Source: Clostridiales bacterium
GTDB taxonomy: Bacteria; Bacillota; Sulfobacillia; UBA995; UBA9673
Length of the DNA: 9,870 bases
NCBI GenBank assembly: GCA_003541445.1
Contig: DPMO01000170.1
Span: forward strand, 1 to 9,870
Reading direction: 5' to 3'
The notes beneath the pieces were generated by a model. That model was given only the letters and a program-made list of their open reading frames with translations, was not told where the DNA came from and did no database searches. The translations under genes were made by a program, and so were the position numbers. Positions 1-6,654 of this stretch are shown here, one piece after another; within the stretch, counting starts at the first letter, position 1, and each line of letters opens with the position of its first letter.

Positions 1-969
1 GCCGGCACCGACGGGGCGGGCGACCGGGCGTCCAGAGCAGGGGAGGATGCGGGCGGCCTCGAGGACGACGCCGCTGTGGTCCTGGCAGAGCTTGAGCCGG
101 GCGAAGAGCTCACCCTGGTCGGGCTGGTCCCCGAACAGCACTTCACCAGCCCGCCTCCCCGGTACAGTGAGGCGACGCTGGTCAAGGCGATGGAAGAGCT
201 GGGCATCGGCCGTCCCAGCACCTACGCTCCGACCATCGAGACGATCCTCACCCGCGGCTACGTGGAGAGGAGGGACGGCCGGCTGGTGCCGACCGAGCTG
301 GGCCGTGTCGTCACCGAGCTCCTCGCGGCCTACTTCCCCGACATCCTCGACGTGGAGTTCACGGCGTCACTGGAGGAACAGCTCGACCGTGTCGAGGAGG
401 GGCAACTGCCCTGGCGCAAGGTCGTCCGCCGGTTCTACGAGCCTTTCGCACGCGCTCTCAGGGCGGCCGAGGAGGAGGTCGGGCGGGTCGAGGTGCCCGA
501 GGAGGAGACGGGTATCAAGTGTGATACCTGCGGGCGGCCGATGGTGGTCAAGTACGGACGCTACGGCCGGTTCCTGGCCTGCTCGGGCTATCCGGAGTGC
601 CGCCAGACCAAGCCCTACGCCGTCGCGACCGGCGTCGAGTGCCCCAAGTGCGGGGCGGAGGTGGTCGAGAAGCGGACGAGGAAAGGGCGGCGGTTCTACG
701 GCTGTATCCGCTACCCGGAGTGTGACTTCTCGGTCTGGTCCCGACCGACCGACCGGCGGTGTCCGGAATGCGGGAGCTTCATGGTCGTGGTCGGCCGCGG
801 CGACGGTCAGGTGACGGCCGCCGCGGGCGGTGACGGCGAGGTCGGGCGACCCGCGAGGCCCGAGCGTGACGGGCCGGACGGCGACGGACCGGCGCTGAAG
901 GGCGTCCTGCACCTGAAGTGCGCCAACGAGGCCTGTGGTTTCCGGCAGTCCGACCGGCCTCAGGCCTGA
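1..969 (+). CDS. topA: DNA topoisomerase I, C-terminal part (5' end outside window)
   Basis: Type IA topoisomerase that relaxes negatively supercoiled DNA by passing strands through a transient single-strand break. The frame is open from base 1, so about 322 C-terminal residues are visible and the start lies upstream. The conserved block EQHFTSPPPRYSEATLVK, followed by ELGIGRPSTYAPTIETIL and RGYV, is characteristic of TopA. The catalytic tyrosine and TOPRIM domain are outside the window. Three C4 zinc fingers follow. Their Cys codons are at 520, 529, 580 and 598 (first), 640, 649, 703 and 721 (second), and 760, 769, 919 and 934 (third). The third finger is interrupted by about 35 residues rich in Gly, Asp and Arg (roughly 795-900). 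A Gly/Asp-rich linker also precedes the conserved block at 1-80. The gene ends at TGA 967, 44 bp before the next gene. The family identification is secure. Confidence 0.95.
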   Translation, partial: AGTDGAGDRASRAGEDAGGLEDDAAVVLAELEPGEELTLVGLVPEQHFTSPPPRYSEATLVKAMEELGIGRPSTYAPTIETILTRGYVERRDGRLVPTELGRVVTELLAAYFPDILDVEFTASLEEQLDRVEEGQLPWRKVVRRFYEPFARALRAAEEEVGRVEVPEEETGIKCDTCGRPMVVKYGRYGRFLACSGYPECRQTKPYAVATGVECPKCGAEVVEKRTRKGRRFYGCIRYPECDFSVWSRPTDRRCPECGSFMVVVGRGDGQVTAAAGGDGEVGRPARPERDGPDGDGPALKGVLHLKCANEACGFRQSDRPQA

Positions 970-1013
970 GAGGGACGCCGAGAAACGACATCTTGTTCAC
1001 CGGGAGGCCTGTC

Positions 1014-2192
1014 ATGGCTCGCAACGCGCTGGTGTTCTTCGTCATCGGTGTCAGTTTCTTCGACACCCTGGCCCAGCTTCCGATCGTCGCTCCGTACGCC
1101 CGCCACCTCGGGGCCGGGACGACCCTCGTGGGCTTGACCGTGGCGGCCTACTCCCTGGCCAACATGGTCGGCAACATCCTCGCCGGGCCGGTCATCGACC
1201 GCCGCGGCCGGAAGGCCTCGATGGTCACGGGGATGCTCATCGCCGCGGCCGGCGTCCTCCTGGCCGCCGCGGCCTCGGCTCCCGGGCACTTCCTCGGGGC
1301 CCGTATCGTCCACGGGCTGGGAGGGGCCATCCTCGTCCCGGCGGCCTTCGCCTATGTCGGCGACAGGACGGGGGCGTCACGGGCGGGAGGAGCGGTGGGG
1401 ATGGCCAAGTCGGGTATCGCCATCGGCGTGGCCGCCTTGCTCGGTCCGCCGCTGGCCGGTATCTTGAAGGACAGGGCGGGCTTCGACGCCGTGTTCGTCT
1501 TTGTCGGTCTCCTGCTGGTGGTGACGGCGCTCGTCGTCCGGGTCCTGCTCGAGGAGCCCGGCCTGCGAGCCAGGCCGACGCCGTCACTCGGTGACTTCGC
1601 GGCCTACCGCAGGTTCCTCGACCGTCCGGTCTACGCGGGAGCCGTCACGGCCGTGTTCTGCCTGACCTTCGGCAAGGGAATCCTGGCCTTCGCCCTGCCC
1701 CTGCGGGGAGACGCCCTGGGCTACGGGGCCGCTCCGGTCGGGGTGCTGATGAGTGGGTTCGCCTTCTCGGCCATCCTGGTCTTCGCCCTGGGCCGACGTC
1801 TGGGGGGCGTGAGCCTCGAGACGAGGGTCCTGGGGGGGCTGGGTGTCATGGGGCTGTCACTCGGCCTTCTCGACGGGCTCACCTCCTACTGGGCCCTGAT
1901 GTCGGTGATGTTGGCCTACGGTGTGGGTTTCGGGCTCCTCTTCCCGGCCGCGGCGGCCCAGGTGGTGTCGGTCACGTCCGAGGAGGACCGCGGCCGCGCC
2001 TTCGGACTCTATTACGCCGCCTTCTCTCTCGGCATCGTGGCCGGTCCGGTGGTCTCGAGCCTCCTTCACGTGTGGACGGGCCTTTCACCGTTCCTGTGCG
2101 GGGCCGCGGCTCTCCTGGCCGGCGTCCCTCTGGCGGCCTCGGCCTACGCCCGGGTCCCGGCGCACGAACCTACGACCGGGGCTTCACGGTGA
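1014..2192 (+). CDS. MFS transporter, probable drug:H+ antiporter-type (12 TM)
   Basis: A 392-residue integral membrane protein of the major facilitator superfamily, which exchanges small solutes against ions or protons. Hydrophobic segments run along the whole length in a pattern that fits 12 TM helices. The loop after TM2 carries motif A (GPVIDRRGRK, residues 58-67). TM5 carries a motif C-like stretch (GVAALLGPPLAG, about 138-149), which points to antiporters, typically DHA1-type efflux pumps. The substrate cannot be told from the sequence. I chose ATG 1014 because GGGAGG at 1002-1007 sits 6 bp upstream and TM1 begins directly after it. The open frame extends back to 918 but would add residues overlapping topA. 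No promoter is evident in the 44-bp gap, so transcription with topA is likely. In Bacillus this place holds trmFO. Confidence 0.88.
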   Translation: MARNALVFFVIGVSFFDTLAQLPIVAPYARHLGAGTTLVGLTVAAYSLANMVGNILAGPVIDRRGRKASMVTGMLIAAAGVLLAAAASAPGHFLGARIVHGLGGAILVPAAFAYVGDRTGASRAGGAVGMAKSGIAIGVAALLGPPLAGILKDRAGFDAVFVFVGLLLVVTALVVRVLLEEPGLRARPTPSLGDFAAYRRFLDRPVYAGAVTAVFCLTFGKGILAFALPLRGDALGYGAAPVGVLMSGFAFSAILVFALGRRLGGVSLETRVLGGLGVMGLSLGLLDGLTSYWALMSVMLAYGVGFGLLFPAAAAQVVSVTSEEDRGRAFGLYYAAFSLGIVAGPVVSSLLHVWTGLSPFLCGAAALLAGVPLAASAYARVPAHEPTTGASR

Positions 2193-2236
2193 AGGAGGGG
2201 TCCGGTGAGGACGGCGTTGTTCGGGACCATGGGTGA

Positions 2237-2265
2237 TTGTCTGACTTTTGTGCGCGTGCTAAGAT
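2237..2265 (+). promoter_or_regulatory. Sigma-A-type promoter of the xerC-hslVU-codY operon
   Basis: TTGTCT (2237-2242) is the -35 element, with 4 of 6 matches to consensus. A 17-bp spacer separates it from TAAGAT (2260-2265), the -10 element, also 4 of 6. An extended -10 TG lies at 2257-2258. This is one of the few AT-richer spots in the region and lies in the only sizeable gap before xerC. Transcription would start near 2272, giving a leader of about 60 nt. This rests on motif matching only. Confidence 0.6.
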
Positions 2266-2316
2266 GTGGAGAATGCAGCAGGGTGGACGACGCTTGGACC
2301 GCCGCCGGCGGTCGTG

Positions 2317-2326
2317 AGGGGAGGGG
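2317..2326 (+). promoter_or_regulatory. Ribosome binding site deciding the xerC CTG start
   Basis: The purine run AGGGGAGGGG lies just after the in-frame TGA at 2315 and ends 6 bp before CTG 2333. It is the only Shine-Dalgarno-like site near the conserved N-terminus of XerC. No ATG, GTG or TTG lies in the correct frame downstream of it until 2516, about 190 bp away. Confidence 0.6.
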
Positions 2327-2332
2327 CAGGCT

Positions 2333-3367
2333 CTGGGCATCGACATCGAGGAAGCCGTTGCCGCGCGGACCGACCGGCTAGCTCAGGTCGAGGCTTTCCT
2401 CGGCTACCTCCGGGCGGTCAGACGGGCCTCTCCCAACACCCTCAGGGCCTACCGGAAGGACCTAGAGGAGTTCTTCTGCTACCTTGAGAGCAACGGCTGC
2501 GGCGGGCTCCACACGGTGACGCACCTGACCCTGAGACGGTACCTGGGACTGTTGAGGTCTCAGGGCAGGTCTTCTCGCACGGTGGCCAGGAAGCTTGCCG
2601 CTCTTCGCAGCTTCTTCAGGCATCTCTGCCGGGAGGGCGTCCTCGAGGAGAACCCGGCCGCGGCCGTGTCGAGCCCGCGCCTCGCCAAGCGGCTCCCCCG
2701 CTACCTCCATGTGAAGGAAGTGGAGGACCTTCTCCGGCAGCCCGATTCCTCGCCGCTCGGGCTGCGTGACAGGGCCGTGCTCGAGATGCTGTACGGGACC
2801 GGGGCCCGTATCGCGGAGATCTGGGCCCTTGACGTGGATGACGTGGACCTTGAAGGTGAGTTCGTGCGTCTTACGGGGAAGAGACGGAAGGAGCGGCTGG
2901 TGCCGCTCGGCTCTCACGCCCGGTCCGCTCTTCTCCGGTACCTGCGCGAGGTGCGCCCCGTGCTCCTCCGGGCCGCCGGCAGGCCGGGGCGGAGCGGGAG
3001 CCCGGGGTCTCGGGCTCTGTTCTTGAACCGGCGGGGAGGACGGCTGTCGGTCCGGGGTCTCCGGCGGCTGGTTGACAAGTACGTCCGGCGCCTGGCCAGA
3101 GAGCGCCGGGTGACGCCGCACGCCCTCCGTCACAGCTTCGCCACCCATCTTCTCGACAAAGGGGCCGACATAAGGTCGGTGCAGGAGATGCTGGGACACG
3201 CGAGCCTATCGACGACCCAGATCTACACGCACGTGTCCCAGGCCCGCATAAGGGCCGTGTACCGCAACGCCCACCCGCGGGCCTTCACCCCCGAGGAGGC
3301 GGCGGCCCGCCGGGGGACCGCCGTCGGGCCGGATGGTGCACGGCGAGGTGGGGAGGAGGACCGGTGA
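2333..3367 (+). CDS. xerC: Tyrosine recombinase XerC, with apparent CTG start
   Basis: Site-specific tyrosine recombinase that, with XerD, resolves chromosome dimers at dif. The N-terminal SAM-like DNA-binding domain spans about residues 12-120 and includes the [15 protein letters not shown] motif. The catalytic domain has the full set of active-site residues: Arg159 (GTGARIAE), Lys183 ([13 protein letters not shown]), His263 and Arg266 (HALRHS), His289 (LGHAS) and nucleophile Tyr298 (TTQIYTHV). At 344 residues it is longer than the usual 300 or so, owing to a [16 protein letters not shown] insert around 216-226 and a polar tail after about 315. No ATG, GTG or TTG occurs in frame between the stop at 2315 and GTG 2516, and GTG 2516 would remove the conserved N-terminal helices. 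CTG 2333 has AGGGGAGGGG (2317-2326) 6 bp upstream, so I take CTG as the start. XerC rather than XerD follows from its position before hslVU and codY (B. subtilis codV). The gene overlaps hslV by 4 bp. Confidence 0.9.
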   Translation: MGIDIEEAVAARTDRLAQVEAFLGYLRAVRRASPNTLRAYRKDLEEFFCYLESNGCGGLHTVTHLTLRRYLGLLRSQGRSSRTVARKLAALRSFFRHLCREGVLEENPAAAVSSPRLAKRLPRYLHVKEVEDLLRQPDSSPLGLRDRAVLEMLYGTGARIAEIWALDVDDVDLEGEFVRLTGKRRKERLVPLGSHARSALLRYLREVRPVLLRAAGRPGRSGSPGSRALFLNRRGGRLSVRGLRRLVDKYVRRLARERRVTPHALRHSFATHLLDKGADIRSVQEMLGHASLSTTQIYTHVSQARIRAVYRNAHPRAFTPEEAAARRGTAVGPDGARRGGEEDR

Positions 3368-3939
3368 CGGTGATGACGAGGGGGACCACGGTCCTGGCGG
3401 TCAAGAAGGGCTCCTGTGGGGCTATGGGTGGAGACGGTCAGGTGACCCTCGAGGCCACGAAGACCATCCTGAAGCACAGGGCGAGAAAAGTCCACCGCCT
3501 TTACGGCGGCAAGGTGCTGGCGGGCTTCGCCGGAGGGGTCGCCGACGCCATGGCCCTCATGGAGCGCTTCGAGGAGAAGCTCGAGCAGCACCGGGGCAAC
3601 CTCATGCGGGCGGCTGTGGAACTGGCCAAGGACTGGCGGGGGGACAAGGTCCTGCGCCGCCTCGAGGCCATGATGGTCGTTATGGACAGAGACCATCTCC
3701 TCATGGTCTCGGGCAACGGGGAGGTCGTCGAACCCGATGACGACATCGCGGCCGTGGGGTCGGGCGGGCCGTACGCCATGGCCGCGGCGAAGGCCCTCGC
3801 CCTCCACACGGAGATGAGCCCGCGGGAGATTGTGACCCGGGCCATGCGCATCGCGGCTTCGATATGTGTGTACACGAACGACGCTCTCACCGTGGAGGAA
3901 CTGCCGGCCGAGCGTCCCGGAGGGAGGGGTGAGAGATGA
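3364..3939 (+). CDS. hslV: ATP-dependent protease peptidase subunit HslV (ClpQ)
   Basis: Cytosolic N-terminal-nucleophile peptidase that forms a dodecamer and degrades proteins unfolded by HslU. The translation reads [10 protein letters not shown], then [60 protein letters not shown] and a C-terminal [14 protein letters not shown], all matching HslV. The expected nucleophile is the first Thr of TTVLAV, exposed after removal of a short propeptide. Three starts are close together: GTG 3364, GTG 3370 and ATG 3373. ATG 3373 gives MTRGTTV, resembling the common MFxGTT form. The AGGAGG at 3354-3359 better suits the GTGs (4 or 10 bp against 13). GTG 3364 also overlaps the xerC stop by 4 bp, so I list it. 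The gene is 191 residues from this start and overlaps hslU by 4 bp (ATGA). Confidence 0.95.
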   Translation: MTVMTRGTTVLAVKKGSCGAMGGDGQVTLEATKTILKHRARKVHRLYGGKVLAGFAGGVADAMALMERFEEKLEQHRGNLMRAAVELAKDWRGDKVLRRLEAMMVVMDRDHLLMVSGNGEVVEPDDDIAAVGSGGPYAMAAAKALALHTEMSPREIVTRAMRIAASICVYTNDALTVEELPAERPGGRGER

Positions 3940-5456
3940 CCAAGGCGGGTCCTGAGCCCCCTCCCGGGGATGGGGGGGAGGTTCGCTCGTTCCAGCTCGT
4001 GGGACCGGCACGGCGGTCGGAAGCAGCCCGCGAACTCACCCCGAGGGAGATAGTCGCGGAGCTCGACCGCTACATAGTCGGACAGGAACGGGCGAAAAGG
4101 TGCGTGGCCGTCGCCCTGCGCAACCGCATCCGGCGGCAGCGTCTCCCCGAGCATCTGCAGGAAGACATCGTTCCCAAGAACATCCTGCTCATCGGGCCCA
4201 CGGGAGTGGGTAAGACGCTGATCGCCCGGCGCTTGGCCAAACTCGTGAACGCCCCCTTCGTCAAGGTCGAGGCGACGAAGTTCACCGAGGTGGGCTATGT
4301 CGGGCGCGATGTGGACTCCATGGTGCGGGACCTCGTGGAGACGGCCATCCGCATGGTCCGGAGTGAGAAGACGGAGCTTGTCTCCGAGGAGGCCGAGCGG
4401 GCGGCCGTGGCCAGGCTGGTGGACATCCTGGCGCCTCTGCCGACCCGGCGTTCCGAGGTCCGCCACCCGTTCCATGCTCTCTTCGGTCCGGCCACGCGCA
4501 CGTCCGAGACCGAGCCTGAGGACGGCGGTGACGCGGGAGCAGCCAAGACCGAAGCGGACCGGATGACCGAAGCCAGGAAGAGGCGGGCGGAGGTCCGCAG
4601 GGCCCTGCTGGCCGGAGAGCTCGACGACGAGATGGTGGAGATAGAGGTTCCGGAACGTCTCCCTCCCATGGTGGAGGTGTTCAGCGGCACAGGGACCGAG
4701 GAACTCGGCATCAACTTCCAGGACTGGCTCGGGGGCCTCCTCCCCAGGCGGACGAAGAAGAGGAAGGTCACCGTCAAGGAGGCCCGCCGCATCCTGGCCC
4801 AGGAGGAGGCGGCCAAGCTTATCGACAACGAGGATGTCACCGCCGAGGCCTGCCGCCGGGCCGAACAGTCCGGCATCATCTTCATCGACGAGATGGACAA
4901 GATCGCGGGGCGTGAGAGGGCCAGCGCCGGCCCGGACGTCTCGCGCGAGGGAGTCCAGCGGGACATCCTGCCCATCGTCGAGGGCTCGACGGTCATGACC
5001 AAGTACGGGCCGGTGAAGACGGACCACATCCTGTTCATCGCCGCGGGAGCCTTCCATACGTCCAAGCCGTCCGACCTGATACCGGAGCTCCAGGGTCGGT
5101 TCCCCATCAGGGTCGAACTCGACCCGCTGACGAAGGAAGACTTCCGCCGCATCCTCGTCGAGCCCCACGACGCGGTGACAAAGCAGTACCAGGCTCTCCT
5201 GGCTGCCGACGGGGTGCACGTCGAGTTCACGGACGAGGCCCTCGACCTCATCGCCGAGATGGCCCAGGACGTCAACCAGCGGACCGAGGACATCGGGGCC
5301 AGACGGCTTCACACCATCATGGAGAGGCTCCTTGAGGACCTCTGTTTCGAGGCGCCTGAGACCGGGCAGGAAAGGGTGGTCATCGACACAGAATACGTGA
5401 ACGCCAAACTGTCTGATATTATCCGTGACCGTGACCTGAGCCGGTTCATCCTGTAG
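3936..5456 (+). CDS. hslU: HslU (ClpY) ATPase subunit of the HslUV protease
   Basis: AAA+ unfoldase that forms hexamers, unfolds substrates with ATP and threads them into HslV. Landmarks in the 506 residues are [17 protein letters not shown] (34-50), Walker A GPTGVGKT (87-94), the pore loop GYVG (120-123), a variable charged I-domain (about 110-245), Walker [10 protein letters not shown] (314-322), a sensor-1/arginine-finger region around 364-390 (LQGRFP at 385-390), sensor 2 GARRLHT (454-460) and the C-terminal tail LSRFIL, which in the family inserts between HslV subunits. ATG 3936 overlaps the hslV stop and is preceded by GGAGGGAGGGG, so coupled translation is likely. The start gives about 33 residues before the usual N-terminus, a Pro/Gly/charged extension. 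GTG 3999 is a shorter alternative but lacks a well-spaced ribosome site. The family call is secure. Confidence 0.96.
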   Translation: MTKAGPEPPPGDGGEVRSFQLVGPARRSEAARELTPREIVAELDRYIVGQERAKRCVAVALRNRIRRQRLPEHLQEDIVPKNILLIGPTGVGKTLIARRLAKLVNAPFVKVEATKFTEVGYVGRDVDSMVRDLVETAIRMVRSEKTELVSEEAERAAVARLVDILAPLPTRRSEVRHPFHALFGPATRTSETEPEDGGDAGAAKTEADRMTEARKRRAEVRRALLAGELDDEMVEIEVPERLPPMVEVFSGTGTEELGINFQDWLGGLLPRRTKKRKVTVKEARRILAQEEAAKLIDNEDVTAEACRRAEQSGIIFIDEMDKIAGRERASAGPDVSREGVQRDILPIVEGSTVMTKYGPVKTDHILFIAAGAFHTSKPSDLIPELQGRFPIRVELDPLTKEDFRRILVEPHDAVTKQYQALLAADGVHVEFTDEALDLIAEMAQDVNQRTEDIGARRLHTIMERLLEDLCFEAPETGQERVVIDTEYVNAKLSDIIRDRDLSRFIL

Positions 5457-5509
5457 GCCGGACAGCACTTCGGCCGGCAGGATGGACGGCGGGAGGAGAA
5501 TCGTCGTTG

Positions 5510-6286
5510 GTGACCTTACTGGACAAAGTCAGAGAGATGAGCCGGGAGATACAGAGATCCGCCGGCAGCCCCCAGGAGTTCGCTCGGATGGCCCGCGTCC
5601 TCACCGACCTCATCGCGGCCAACACCTACGTGGTGGACACCCGGGGCCGGGTTCTCGGCTACGCGCTCCAGAGGGGCTTCGAGTGCGACATCCTGGTGGA
5701 GGAGGTCCTGGCCGAGAAGCGGTTCCCGCAGAGCTACAGCCAGGCCATCCTCAACGTTCGAGAGACCTATCCGAACGTGACCCAGAAGGAACGGAAGTGC
5801 GTCTTCAAGGAAGGCGAACCTTGCATCCAGAGCGGCAAGGTCACGACGATAGTCCCCGTCTCCGGCGGAGGGGAGCGACTGGGAACCCTCATCCTGGCCC
5901 GCTTCAACGAGGAGTTCAGCGATGAGGACCTTGTCCTGGCCGAGTACGGTGCGACCGTCGTGGCCATCGAGATGATGAGGAACAAGGCCGAGAAGGCAGA
6001 GGAGGAGGCCCGCAGGAAGGCGGCCGTACAGGTGGCTCTGGGGACCCTCTCCTACTCGGAGCTCGAAGCGGTCCGGCACATCTTCGAGGAGCTGGGGGGG
6101 CAGGAGGGCCTCTTGGTGGCGAGCAAGATCGCCGACCGCGTCGGCATCACGCGGTCGGTCATCGTCAACGCCCTCCGCAAGTTCGAGAGCGCGGGGGTCA
6201 TCGAAGCCCGCTCCCTCGGGATGAAGGGAACCCATATCAAGGTCTTGAACGAATACCTGCTGGACGAGATTCGCAAGCTGCAGTGA
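5510..6286 (+). CDS. codY: GTP-sensing global transcriptional regulator CodY
   Basis: DNA-binding repressor of nutrient-adaptation genes in Firmicutes, activated in studied species by GTP and branched-chain amino acids. It has an N-terminal GAF-type sensor domain (about 1-155), a helical linker rich in Glu and Lys (155-175) and a C-terminal winged helix-turn-helix (about 183-250). The block ASKIADRVGITRSVIVNALR and the following SAGVIEARSLGMKGTHIKVL are nearly invariant in the family. I chose GTG 5510 because it gives (M)TLLDKVREM, aligned with the B. subtilis MALLQKTR start. TTG 5507 would add one residue, and GGGAGGAG (5491-5498) could serve either. The protein is 258 residues, of normal length. 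Cys59, Cys97 and Cys105 are notable, and the residue aligned with B. subtilis Arg61 is Ile. The gene is last in the operon, 53 bp after hslU. I see no CodY-type AT-rich operator in the window. Confidence 0.95.
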   Translation: MTLLDKVREMSREIQRSAGSPQEFARMARVLTDLIAANTYVVDTRGRVLGYALQRGFECDILVEEVLAEKRFPQSYSQAILNVRETYPNVTQKERKCVFKEGEPCIQSGKVTTIVPVSGGGERLGTLILARFNEEFSDEDLVLAEYGATVVAIEMMRNKAEKAEEEARRKAAVQVALGTLSYSELEAVRHIFEELGGQEGLLVASKIADRVGITRSVIVNALRKFESAGVIEARSLGMKGTHIKVLNEYLLDEIRKLQ

Positions 6287-6331
6287 GGCCGCGGCGGCAG
6301 GGGTGAAGAAGACGGCCGCAGCCAAGCTGGG

Positions 6332-6356
6332 CCGCCTCCGGCGAGGAGGCGGTTTC
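6332..6356 (+). terminator. Probable intrinsic terminator of the xerC-codY operon
   Basis: CCGCCTCC (6332-6339) and GGAGGCGG (6345-6352) form a perfect 8-bp GC-rich stem with a 5-nt loop, followed by TTTCGT. The T run is short, so termination may be partial. It lies 45 bp after the codY stop and about 80 bp before the rpsB promoter, where an operon boundary is expected. Confidence 0.6.
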
Positions 6357-6432
6357 GTCGTGTCCCGGGCCTCGGGCGGGACGGCACCGGACGGGACCGG
6401 AGTGCGTATCGCCAGCCGGCGCCCTGGCGCGA

Positions 6433-6461
6433 TTGCCGCTGTCTACCCCGGATGGTATAAT
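6433..6461 (+). promoter_or_regulatory. Strong sigma-A-type promoter of the rpsB operon
   Basis: TATAAT (6456-6461) is a perfect -10 with an extended -10 TG at 6453-6454. TTGCCG (6433-6438) is a 4-of-6 -35, and the spacer is exactly 17 bp. It stands out as the best promoter match in a very GC-rich window. Transcription should start near 6468. Its strength fits a ribosomal protein operon. Confidence 0.82.
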
Positions 6462-6467
6462 ACCTGG

Positions 6468-6654
6468 CAGTGATTCGCGCGGCCGAAGCGGCCGCGATCC
6501 CGCACGTCTCCGTAGGGTCCCGGGGGTGCCGGCCCTGCGGCCGGTTCCGGTTCCCCATGACGGAGGCGGAGGGGGCGACCCGCTACGTTCGACCGGACGG
6601 AAGGGCCGGTCTGACGGGCGGGCGTCCGCAAACCACCGGAGGGAGGTGTAAGGC
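6468..6654 (+). promoter_or_regulatory. Structured 5' leader of rpsB mRNA
   Basis: About 186 nt separate the predicted start site from the rpsB start codon, and I find no convincing gene in them. Three simple hairpins can be drawn. The first pairs 6478-6484 with 6490-6496 (7 bp, loop GAAGC). The second pairs 6529-6534 with 6539-6544 (CCGGCC/GGCCGG, 4-nt loop). The third pairs 6591-6596 with 6606-6611 (GACCGG/CCGGTC). The rpsB ribosome site GGGAGGTG is at 6641-6648. The length and pairing suggest a regulatory leader, perhaps S2 autoregulation. I do not recognise a described leader family, and in DNA this GC-rich some pairing is expected by chance. Confidence 0.45.

Noticed and set aside
2193..2236. 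Possible terminator after the MFS gene
   Set aside because: Only a weak GGTCC/GGACC pairing across about 20 nt without a T run, not enough to call.
2266..2487. 73-codon ORF starting with ATG in front of and across the xerC N-terminus
   Set aside because: It overlaps the real xerC frame, its ATG has no ribosome site and lies at the predicted transcription start, and its product is low-complexity Gly/Arg-rich sequence.
2333..3367. Phage or integron integrase instead of a housekeeping recombinase
   Set aside because: Full-length Xer-type domains, the conserved place before hslVU-codY and the lack of att-like repeats or phage genes favour XerC.
3501..5468. 655-residue open frame on the - strand opposite hslV and hslU
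   Set aside because: It lies fully opposite two well-conserved genes. Long antisense open frames are expected in high-GC coding DNA, and the translation has no recognisable domain.
5457..5478. Short inverted repeat GCCGG/CCGGC after hslU as a terminator
   Set aside because: Only a 5-bp stem with a 12-nt loop and no T run. codY follows at once with its own ribosome site, so cotranscription is more likely.
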